From the NCBI GenBank assembly GCA_030731175.1, contig JANQUM010000151.1, forward strand, positions 1 through 7,574: a stretch of 7,574 nucleotides of DNA. The letters are read 5' to 3'. The DNA is from Spirosomataceae bacterium. Its GTDB lineage: Bacteria > Bacteroidota > Bacteroidia > Cytophagales > Spirosomataceae. The notes under the pieces were generated by a model that saw only the letters and a program-made list of their open reading frames with translations, did not search any database and was not told the origin of the DNA. This document shows positions 1 to 5,670 of this stretch, piece after piece. The translations under genes and the position numbers were made by a program. Within the stretch, counting starts at the first letter, position 1; every line of letters starts with the position of its first letter.

Positions 1-24
1 ACATAGGAACATTAGAACACATAG
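1..24. repeat. Three imperfect ACATAG direct repeats at the left edge
   Basis: ACATAG occurs at 1-6 and 19-24, with an intermediate copy ACATTAG at 9-15, giving a spacing of about 8-10 bases. The array is cut by the window edge, so its full extent is unknown. It lies directly upstream of a promoter-like box and of the first gene. It may be a short regulatory iteron or the tail of an intergenic repeat. With only three short copies, chance is also possible. Confidence 0.3.
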
Positions 25-29
25 ATTTG
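22..29 (+). promoter_or_regulatory. Candidate Bacteroidota -7 promoter element upstream of the DsrE-like gene
   Basis: TAGATTTG matches the Bacteroidota -7 consensus TAnnTTTG exactly. A start of transcription a few bases downstream would give a leader of roughly 30 bases before the ATG at 69. The -33 TTG element would fall at or beyond the left edge and cannot be checked. If real, it would drive the first gene and probably the genes behind it. The match is short, so confidence is limited. Confidence 0.35.
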
Positions 30-68
30 CTCAATACCTTCACTTTTTCTTCTAAACCATTTAACAAA

Positions 69-485
69 ATGAAATCAAAAATCACCTTTCTATTTCTTGT
101 TTTTACCGCTTTAAGCTTTAGTACTTTTGCCCAAAAGCAAAAACATAAAATTGTTTTTCAGTTAGCTACCGACGAAGTAAAAGAACACGGTTCGCTTACC
201 CGACAGTTGAACAACGTGCTGAATTATTGGCCAAAAGCTGAAATTGAAGTGGTTGTACATAGTGCCGCCCTTGAATTTATGATGAATGAAAAAAGTTCGG
301 TGAAAACTGAAATTCAAGCTTTGATGGAAAAAGGGGTAGTTTTTGCCGTTTGTCAAAACACAATGAAACGGAAAAACGTAACCGAAAGCGAAATTATAAG
401 CGGGGCGATGTTTGTACCCGTTGGTATTGCCGAAATTGTACTTAAACAAGAAAAAGGATATAGCTATATAAAAGCAGGCTATTGA
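69..485 (+). CDS. Periplasmic DsrE/DsrF-like sulfur-handling protein
   Basis: This 138-residue protein belongs by appearance to the DsrE/DsrF-like family, small proteins that bind or relay sulfane sulfur through a cysteine. The ATG at 69 is preferred over an in-frame ATG at 27 because it places a clean Sec signal peptide at the N terminus: Lys2 and Lys4, a hydrophobic core at residues 5-18, and a probable cut after Ala21 (TFA|QKQ). The mature part has the expected alternating strand/helix pattern, with strand KIVFQLA (27-33), strand EIEVVVHS (58-65) and the motif FAVCQNTM (92-99). Cys95 is the only cysteine and is the likely sulfur acceptor. The C-terminal segment ending KAGY is family-typical. 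Cytoplasmic DsrE proteins lack signal peptides, so this is an exported variant. It stands 31 bases before the SoxB-like gene and is probably co-transcribed with it. Its sulfurtransferase activity is inferred. Confidence 0.82.
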   Translation: MKSKITFLFLVFTALSFSTFAQKQKHKIVFQLATDEVKEHGSLTRQLNNVLNYWPKAEIEVVVHSAALEFMMNEKSSVKTEIQALMEKGVVFAVCQNTMKRKNVTESEIISGAMFVPVGIAEIVLKQEKGYSYIKAGY

Positions 486-516
486 TTTTGTATTAAATTT
501 ATTCAACCAATATATA

Positions 517-2202
517 ATGAAGAAAACTGAAAGAAGGAATTTTATTAAAACCGGTATTTTAGCCGGAGTAGGCGGTTCGCTTGCGTCGTTTACTTCCGAT
601 ACAAAACAGAAAGTACAAGAAGAAAATAATTCAAATCTACCGATTGGGGAAACCACCGGAACAATCACGCTGCTGCAGAGTACTGACGTCCATTGCCAAA
701 TACACCCGCACGACGAACTGTATTGGGAAAACGAGGAGTTAACTTTTAGAAAATCAGGAGGTTATGCTCACTTGGCAACGCTGATAAAGCAAGTGCAAAA
801 AGCAAATCCAAATACCATTACGATTGATACCGGAGATATGTTTCAGGGAAGTGAACTCTCTGATAAAACGCAAGGACAAGCTCTTTTACCGATTCTAAAC
901 GAAATAAATTACGACGTTTACGCTCCTGGAAACTGGGAGGTTATTTATTATAAAGATAAAATGCAAAAACTTTTGGGAGGCTTAAAAGCTCCGAAAGTTT
1001 GTGCTAATATGTACCACGATTTAGGTGAAGGAAAACGGGGGGAGTTGATTTTTCAACCTTACCATATTGTCACTAAATTAGGGGTAAAAATTGGATTTTT
1101 AGGTTATACGGATCACCTCGTACCGAAGCGTCAACCACCCGCACTCAGCAAAGGAATTACCTACACCAAGCCAGACGAAAACATCAAGTATTACGTCAAT
1201 GTACTGAAAGAACAAGAGCAATGTGATTTTATTATAATTCTGTCGCATTTAGGGCTTTCTCAACAGTTGGCATTGGCAAATAATGAAGAGTGCGAAGGAG
1301 TAGATTATATATTCGGTGGCGACACCCACGAACGGATTCGCAAGCCAATTCAGTGTAAATACGCCAAAGTTGTTGAACCCGGAGCTTTTGGGTCATTCGT
1401 GGGGAGGTTGGATCTAAAGGTGAAAAACGGGAAAATTATCAAAGAAACGTACGAATTGCTCGAAGTTGATCCTAAAAAATACACCGCTGATAAAACCGTT
1501 TCTAAAATAATTAAGGAAAATGAAAAGCCTTACTTAGATAGCATTAACACGGTTTTAGGCCATTCAACGCTACCACTTTATCGTAATTTCGTGATAGAAA
1601 ATACGATGGATACGATGATAATTGAGGCTCTCAAATGGAAAACGGGCGTTGATATTGCTCTTTCAAATGGGTTTAGGTTTTGTCCGCCCCGAACTCCCAA
1701 TGCAGATGGCTTAGTTCCGATTACCCAAGGCTATCTTTTCGATATGCTTCCCGTTAACTCGCCTGTCAGAATCGGTAAAATTAAAGGAAAATCAATTAAA
1801 CCGTGGCTGGAACGTGAACTTGAAAACGTTTTCGCAAAAGATGCTTCTCGAAGGTTTGGGGGTTGGATTGTAAAGTTTCAGGGCATGACCTTGACTTTTA
1901 ATGCTTTTGAACCCTTAGGCGAAAAAGTGGTGGATGTAAAAATAGCCGGACAAGACATTGACCCCGATAAATACTACACCATTTGTGCCTGTGAACGCGA
2001 AGGTGATCCTGACGACGTTCTCTGCCGATTGAAAGATGTAGAAGGTGCGTACTCAGAAAAATACACCCTACACGATGCCGTAAAGGATTACTTGGCGGCT
2101 CATTCTCCCGTAACGCCAACCCCACAAGGAAATATTAAAATACTTGACGGTGACCAAAAACTTCTGTCGCAAGTTTGGGGCGTTGATTATACCTTTAGGT
2201 AA
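517..2202 (+). CDS. Tat-exported SoxB-like metallohydrolase (SoxB/5'-nucleotidase superfamily)
   Basis: This 561-residue protein has a calcineurin-like metallophosphatase domain (about 48-300) followed by a 5'-nucleotidase C-terminal-type domain (about 345-545), the architecture of both periplasmic 5'-nucleotidases and SoxB, the thiosulfohydrolase that releases sulfate from SoxYZ-bound intermediates. A Tat signal is visible: ERRNFIK at 5-11, then a hydrophobic stretch to about residue 25. Likely metal ligands are Asp57 and His59 (TDVHC), Asp107 (DTGDMFQGS), Asn139, His244 (LSHLG) and the GGDTHE motif at 267-272. Nucleotidases carry GNH(E/D) here; this protein reads GNWE (138-141), lacking the catalytic His and resembling the W-E pattern I associate with SoxB. 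GGYAHLATLIK (81-91), GFRF (385-388) and GGWIVKF (448-454) also recall SoxB. The two residues after Asp-x-His and nine cysteines overall are divergent. Neighbours all concern sulfur, supporting a SoxB-type role. A nucleotidase remains the alternative. Confidence 0.75.
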   Translation: MKKTERRNFIKTGILAGVGGSLASFTSDTKQKVQEENNSNLPIGETTGTITLLQSTDVHCQIHPHDELYWENEELTFRKSGGYAHLATLIKQVQKANPNTITIDTGDMFQGSELSDKTQGQALLPILNEINYDVYAPGNWEVIYYKDKMQKLLGGLKAPKVCANMYHDLGEGKRGELIFQPYHIVTKLGVKIGFLGYTDHLVPKRQPPALSKGITYTKPDENIKYYVNVLKEQEQCDFIIILSHLGLSQQLALANNEECEGVDYIFGGDTHERIRKPIQCKYAKVVEPGAFGSFVGRLDLKVKNGKIIKETYELLEVDPKKYTADKTVSKIIKENEKPYLDSINTVLGHSTLPLYRNFVIENTMDTMIIEALKWKTGVDIALSNGFRFCPPRTPNADGLVPITQGYLFDMLPVNSPVRIGKIKGKSIKPWLERELENVFAKDASRRFGGWIVKFQGMTLTFNAFEPLGEKVVDVKIAGQDIDPDKYYTICACEREGDPDDVLCRLKDVEGAYSEKYTLHDAVKDYLAAHSPVTPTPQGNIKILDGDQKLLSQVWGVDYTFR

Positions 2203-2207
2203 ACCTA
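2191..2207. repeat. Overlapping short palindromes at the end of the SoxB-like gene
   Basis: ACCT-TT-AGGT (2191-2200) and TAGGT-AA-ACCTA (2196-2207) are perfect inverted repeats that share the central AGGT and span the stop codon. The 2-base centres are too tight for RNA hairpins, so an operator is more plausible than a terminator. No T-run follows. They lie just upstream of promoter-like boxes for the porin gene. The arms are short, and part of the sequence is constrained by coding. Confidence 0.25.
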
Positions 2208-2210
2208 TTG

Positions 2211-2253
2211 TAACTTTGGTCACAAACAACCTTACTTTGTGTTAGTACATTTG
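2211..2253 (+). promoter_or_regulatory. Promoter-like region upstream of the porin gene
   Basis: Two exact matches to the Bacteroidota -7 consensus TAnnTTTG occur here: TAACTTTG at 2211-2218 and TACATTTG at 2246-2253. Between and across them sits a 6-bp inverted repeat, CACAAA (2221-2226) and TTTGTG (2236-2241), with a 9-base spacer. The first box would give a leader of about 35 bases; the second would give an almost leaderless transcript, so the first is preferred. The nearest upstream TTG for it (2183-2185) is 25 bases away, slightly longer than usual. This suggests the porin and following genes can be transcribed separately from the first two genes. Confidence 0.4.
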
Positions 2254-2259
2254 TCTTAG

Positions 2260-3636
2260 ATGTTACTAAAAGTGGTGAATAATACAAAGTTTTGGTTGTT
2301 GTTGGTTTCGATTCTGTATAGCGGCGGCTTGTTTGCTCAAGTAGATTCCGTGAAATACAATTCTGTTGCAGATTTTCTAAGAAAAGGCACAGTTGGGGGT
2401 AGCTCTCGTGCTTATTTCATGTTTACGGATAATCAAGCTGGTTTATCAGATTATAATGGTCTCGGAATCGGTGCGGGAATATCTTATCGTACACCCAAAT
2501 TCAAGGGTTTTTCTGCCGGAATGAGCGGCTATTTTATATCGAATGTCTTGTCTTCAGACTTTACGCAAGTAGATGAAGTTACTCAAAACCCCAATCGGTA
2601 TGAGTTAGGGCTTTTTGATGTTACAAACCCCTCGAATAAATACGAATTAACACGCTTAGAAGAGTTGTGGCTACGCTTTGATGCGAAAAAAACCAGCGTC
2701 AGAATCGGAAAATACGTACCCCAAAACCTGTTTATCAATGGTCAGGACGGAAGGATGCGTCCGACGATGGTGCAGGGATTACAAGTTAAAACTACGTTCG
2801 GGAAAAACGAAGTTGAGCTGCAACTCATCAACAAAGTTTCGCCACGCTCTACCGTTAAATGGTACAGCGTAGCAGAAAGTTTCGGAATTTATCCAGAAGG
2901 AAGAAATCCCGATGGCACACCTTCGGCCTACTTTCAACAAACCAAAACGCCTGGCATTGCGATTGCGGAAGTCACGAACAAATCGATAAAAAATACCTCG
3001 GTTTTAGCCGGAAGTATTACGGTTCCAAACGTTTTTCAGACATATTATTTCAATCCTGAATTTTCAAACAAAAAACTCTTTGCGGGAATAATGATTGTTG
3101 GGCAGCACCCGCTCGGAAACGGGGGTAATGATTTAGCAGCTAATAAATACGCAAACACAGCTGATAAAAGTCTGATTGTTAGTGGTCAAATTGGTAAGAA
3201 AATCCAAAAGTACAGCATTGATTTTAATTTCACGACGATTCGCTCGGCGGGCAGATTTCTGATGCCACGAGAATGGGGGCGTGAGCCATTTTATACTTTT
3301 ATGCCCCGTGAACGTAACGAAGGTGCCGGAAACGTAAACGCAATTTCAGTAAATGGAAAGGTGTCGGTAAGTCCACAATTTAAAATACTTACTGCCTACG
3401 GCAAATTCTACCTTCCCGACGCCGCAAATGCGGCTCAAAACAAATACGCACTTCCATCATATAACCAATTTAATATGATGCTGAACTACTCATTTAAAAA
3501 TAATCTCAATGGATTGATTATTAGAGGTTTGTATGTCAGAAAAGACCTAATGGATAAGAATATCGAGAATCCAAAATTCATTTTTAACAAAACGAATTTA
3601 AGCCTTTATAACCTCATTTTAGATTTTTCATTTTAA
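2260..3636 (+). CDS. Outer-membrane porin, OprD-like
   Basis: This 458-residue protein is predicted to be an outer-membrane beta-barrel channel. It begins with a Sec signal peptide (hydrophobic core about 11-25, probable cut after Ala26, LFA|QVD) and ends in Asp-Phe-Ser-Phe, the terminal aromatic typical of barrel insertion signals. The body is rich in alternating polar/hydrophobic strands with Tyr/Phe girdles and no long helical membrane segment. The segment RIGKYVPQNLFINGQDGRM (148-166) followed by RP (167-168) resembles the OprD-family stretch in which a strand leads to a D-x-R-x-x-P constriction region (Asp163, Arg165, Pro168). Strand content near the C terminus (YNQFNMMLNYSF, GLIIRGLYV) also fits. 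OprD-type porins admit small organic acids or amino acids. Placed between a SoxB-like hydrolase and YeeE/YedE transporters, this one may admit a sulfur oxyanion or organosulfonate, but the substrate is inference. It ends 20 bases before the next gene. Confidence 0.75.
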   Translation: MLLKVVNNTKFWLLLVSILYSGGLFAQVDSVKYNSVADFLRKGTVGGSSRAYFMFTDNQAGLSDYNGLGIGAGISYRTPKFKGFSAGMSGYFISNVLSSDFTQVDEVTQNPNRYELGLFDVTNPSNKYELTRLEELWLRFDAKKTSVRIGKYVPQNLFINGQDGRMRPTMVQGLQVKTTFGKNEVELQLINKVSPRSTVKWYSVAESFGIYPEGRNPDGTPSAYFQQTKTPGIAIAEVTNKSIKNTSVLAGSITVPNVFQTYYFNPEFSNKKLFAGIMIVGQHPLGNGGNDLAANKYANTADKSLIVSGQIGKKIQKYSIDFNFTTIRSAGRFLMPREWGREPFYTFMPRERNEGAGNVNAISVNGKVSVSPQFKILTAYGKFYLPDAANAAQNKYALPSYNQFNMMLNYSFKNNLNGLIIRGLYVRKDLMDKNIENPKFIFNKTNLSLYNLILDFSF

Positions 3637-3656
3637 CACTAATCACTTCAATAACT

Positions 3657-4226
3657 ATGTTAGAAATTATCACTTCGCCGTGGCCTTGGTACGTTGCCGG
3701 CCCACTTATCGGTTTAACAGTACCGACACTTTTGTTAATAGGAAATAAATCCTTCGGGGTTTCTTCTTCGCTTCGGCATATTTGTGCGGCTTGTCTTCCC
3801 GCTAATATTTCGTTTTTCAATTATGACTGGAAAAAAGAAGCCTGGAATTTATTCTTCGTTTTTGGAATATTAATTGGTGGTTTTTTAGCCACGTATTTTC
3901 TAACGAACCCGAATGAAATCGTAATTTCCGAAAGCACCATCGCTGATTTAAAAGAAATGGGAATTACCTCATTCTCAGGATTGATGCCCGCCGATTTATT
4001 TTCGATTGAAAATATCTTCAGTTTAAAAGGGTTGGTATTCTTCGTTTTTGGCGGCTTTTTGGTTGGTTTCGGAACTCGTTACGCCGGCGGTTGTACTTCA
4101 GGACACGCCATCATGGGGATTTCAAACCTTCAATTGCCTTCGTTAATTGCAACTTGCTGTTTTATGGTTGGCGGCTTTCTGATGACCAACTTCGGTTTAC
4201 CGCTTATTTTTAAATTTATCAACTAA
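3657..4226 (+). CDS. YeeE/YedE family membrane protein, first half (thiosulfate-type transporter)
   Basis: This 189-residue integral membrane protein belongs to the YeeE/YedE (DUF395) family, whose characterised member YeeE imports thiosulfate through a path of conserved cysteines. Hydrophobic segments lie at about 12-30, 62-82, 121-141 and 160-187. The signature RYAGGCTSGHAIMG (141-154) is clear, with Cys146 the likely thiosulfate-relay cysteine. Additional cysteines are Cys43 and Cys46 in HICAACLP and Cys167-Cys168 in a membrane segment. Full-length YeeE proteins are about 350 residues, so this is one half; the next gene, 7 bases downstream, supplies the other. This split is common in Bacteroidota and Proteobacteria and does not look like a frameshift, since each gene has its own start and N-terminal region. 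The pair probably forms one transporter, importing thiosulfate or a related sulfane-sulfur species into the cytoplasm. Confidence 0.88.
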   Translation: MLEIITSPWPWYVAGPLIGLTVPTLLLIGNKSFGVSSSLRHICAACLPANISFFNYDWKKEAWNLFFVFGILIGGFLATYFLTNPNEIVISESTIADLKEMGITSFSGLMPADLFSIENIFSLKGLVFFVFGGFLVGFGTRYAGGCTSGHAIMGISNLQLPSLIATCCFMVGGFLMTNFGLPLIFKFIN

Positions 4227-4233
4227 TACTAAC

Positions 4234-4743
4234 ATGACAGATTCTAATAAAAATACAATTTTGGTTGACCCCGTAATGGTTCATCCAGAAGCCTGCGAAG
4301 CACCCAACAACCAACGAAACGGCGAGGGCTTTTTTCAACTTCTGAAATACCTAATTGTTGGTGTTTTATTTGGTATTATTTTCGTTAAAGCCGAAATTAT
4401 TTCCTGGTTCAGGATTCAGGAAATGTTCCGGCTTGATAGCTTTCACATGTACGGCGTTATTGGCAGTGCCATTGTTGTGGGTATGATTTCTATTCAAGTT
4501 ATTAAACGATTGAATATAAAGACTTTAGCTGGAGAAATGGTGGTTATTTCTGATAAAGTGTTTAATCGGGGTCAAATTTACGGTGGTTTGATTTTCGGCT
4601 TGGGTTGGGCGTTGACCGGGGCTTGCCCAGGGCCGTTGTTCGCACAAATAGGTAGCGGTTTCATGGCGGTGATTGTTACGCTTTTAAGTGCTGTTGTTGG
4701 TACCTGGACGTACGGGTATTTTCGTGAGAAACTTCCTCATTAA
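4234..4743 (+). CDS. YeeE/YedE family membrane protein, second half (DUF6691-type)
   Basis: This 169-residue membrane protein is the partner half of the YeeE/YedE transporter. Hydrophobic segments lie at about 34-52, 71-90, 113-130 and 141-160. The family stretch around ISWFRIQEMF (56-65) and FHMYGVIGSAI (70-80) is intact, and the signature GACPGP (129-134) provides Cys131, equivalent by position to the C-terminal conserved cysteine of one-piece YeeE proteins. The first 31 or so residues are hydrophilic and include Cys21 (HPEACEAP), an extension I do not recall as a family feature. An internal Met15 start would shorten it without removing it. The ATG at 4234 is kept because it follows the upstream stop by 7 bases, consistent with translational coupling. 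It is likely obligately co-expressed with the first half. Confidence 0.87.
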   Translation: MTDSNKNTILVDPVMVHPEACEAPNNQRNGEGFFQLLKYLIVGVLFGIIFVKAEIISWFRIQEMFRLDSFHMYGVIGSAIVVGMISIQVIKRLNIKTLAGEMVVISDKVFNRGQIYGGLIFGLGWALTGACPGPLFAQIGSGFMAVIVTLLSAVVGTWTYGYFREKLPH

Positions 4744-4760
4744 TTCGCTATTTGCGAATT
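4742..4760. other. Stem-loop at the stop codon of the second YeeE/YedE gene
   Basis: AATTCGC (4742-4748) pairs perfectly with GCGAATT (4754-4760) around a 5-base loop. The stem begins inside the stop codon. No T-run follows, so it is not a classical intrinsic terminator. It could slow 3' decay of the upstream message or weakly attenuate read-through into the TauE/SafE gene. The 7-bp stem has only three G-C pairs. Confidence 0.35.
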
Positions 4761-4799
4761 TCAATGTAACAATTATCACAACTTACCAGCTCGTCTTCT

Positions 4800-4816
4800 A
4801 TTAGTTTTGTACTAAT
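4800..4816 (+). promoter_or_regulatory. Inverted repeat overlapping a candidate -7 element before the TauE/SafE gene
   Basis: ATTAGT (4800-4805) and ACTAAT (4811-4816) form a perfect 6-bp inverted repeat with a 5-base spacer. Within it, TAGTTTTG at 4802-4809 matches the Bacteroidota -7 consensus TAnnTTTG. A repressor site covering a -7 box would fit a sulfur-responsive switch for the last two genes. There is no TTG at a normal -33 distance, so the promoter is weak or depends on an activator. The 87-base gap is the longest in the window, which supports a separate transcription start here. Confidence 0.4.
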
Positions 4817-4830
4817 CATTACAAATCAAC

Positions 4831-5625
4831 ATGACAGAAATTATTGCTTACGGATTTGCCGTTTTAATTGGAGTTAGTTTAGGACTTATTGGCGGCGGCG
4901 GCAGCATTTTGACCTTACCCGTTTTGGTTTACCTTTTGGGAATCAATCCAGTGCTTTCAACTGCGTACTCACTTTTTGTAGTTGGCTCTACCGCATTGGT
5001 TGGATCGGTTAGCTATATGAAGAAAGGCTTGGTCAGTTATAAAACTGCCATCATCTTCGCCATTCCATCACTAACTGCAGTTTTTCTAACACGTAAATAC
5101 CTGATTCCGTTAGTTCCAGACGAGCTGTTTACCATCGGTGGTTTTTTGGTTACCAAAAACATCGCGATAATGATTTTCTTCGCGTTGGTGATGCTGATTG
5201 CGTCTTACTCAATGATTCGAGATAAACGTGAAGAAACCAACGAAAACCAAGAACCTGTATACAACATTCCGTTAATTATTGTTGAAGGAATATTAGTCGG
5301 CGTGCTTACCGGAATTGTGGGTGCAGGCGGTGGTTTTTTAATTATCCCTGCGTTAGTTTTGTTGGCGAAATTGCCCATGAAAATGGCGGTTGGAACGTCC
5401 TTGCTTATTATCGCTGCCAAATCGCTCATCGGATTTTTGGGAGATGTGGCCAATCAACCCATCGAATGGCTGTTTTTGCTTCAATTTACGGGGCTTTCAA
5501 TTGTCGGAATTTTTATCGGAACGTACTTGTCTAAGTTCATCCCGGGTGCGAAACTGAAAAAAGGTTTCGGCTGGTTCGTACTGCTGATGGGTGTTTATAT
5601 TATTGGTAAAGAATTTTTGGGATAG
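4831..5625 (+). CDS. Sulfite exporter TauE/SafE (TSUP) family permease
   Basis: This 264-residue permease belongs to the TauE/SafE (TSUP) family, which moves sulfite, sulfoacetate, thiosulfate and other small anions across the inner membrane. Two homologous halves are visible. The first starts GLIGGGGSILTLP (18-30) and continues to GLVSYK (66-71); the second starts LTGIVGAGGGFLIIP (159-173) with KMAVGTSLLIIAAKSLIGFLGD following (184-205). About eight hydrophobic segments are separated by a charged cytoplasmic-type loop at 130-142 (DKREETNENQEP). The glycine-rich GGGG/GAGGG motifs are the inverted-repeat signature of the family. Length is normal. It sits 45 bases ahead of the persulfide-dioxygenase-like gene, which makes sulfite in the cytoplasm, so sulfite export is the most economical role; thiosulfate transport is the alternative. 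Confidence 0.88.
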   Translation: MTEIIAYGFAVLIGVSLGLIGGGGSILTLPVLVYLLGINPVLSTAYSLFVVGSTALVGSVSYMKKGLVSYKTAIIFAIPSLTAVFLTRKYLIPLVPDELFTIGGFLVTKNIAIMIFFALVMLIASYSMIRDKREETNENQEPVYNIPLIIVEGILVGVLTGIVGAGGGFLIIPALVLLAKLPMKMAVGTSLLIIAAKSLIGFLGDVANQPIEWLFLLQFTGLSIVGIFIGTYLSKFIPGAKLKKGFGWFVLLMGVYIIGKEFLG

Positions 5626-5670
5626 AACTAATACAAACAAAGAATTGTAAATAAACTAAAAAATAGAACT

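Noticed and set aside
27..68. Upstream in-frame ATG at 27 as the start of the DsrE-like gene
   Set aside because: It would put 14 extra residues ahead of a textbook signal peptide that begins at 69, and it overlaps the candidate -7 box at 22-29.
162..668. Minus-strand open frame of 168 codons
   Set aside because: It lies antisense to two well-supported genes, its translation is rich in Phe/Ser/Asn without domain character, and it has no promoter context.
517..2202. Plain annotation as a 5'-nucleotidase
   Set aside because: The fold matches, but the catalytic GNH(E/D) histidine is Trp and every neighbour concerns sulfur, so SoxB-like is the better description. The nucleotidase option is kept as an alternative.
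2678..3059. Two short + strand open frames in another frame of the porin
   Set aside because: Both sit inside the porin reading frame, and their Arg/Lys/Ser-rich translations show no motifs. The porin frame is continuous, so no frameshift needs explaining.
3614..3820. Minus-strand open frame over the porin/YeeE junction
   Set aside because: It overlaps the start of a clear membrane protein gene, and its translation has no recognisable features.
3657..4743. A single YeeE gene broken by a frameshift
   Set aside because: Each half has its own ATG, a 7-base spacer separates them, and the second half has its own N-terminal extension. Split pairs of this family are common.
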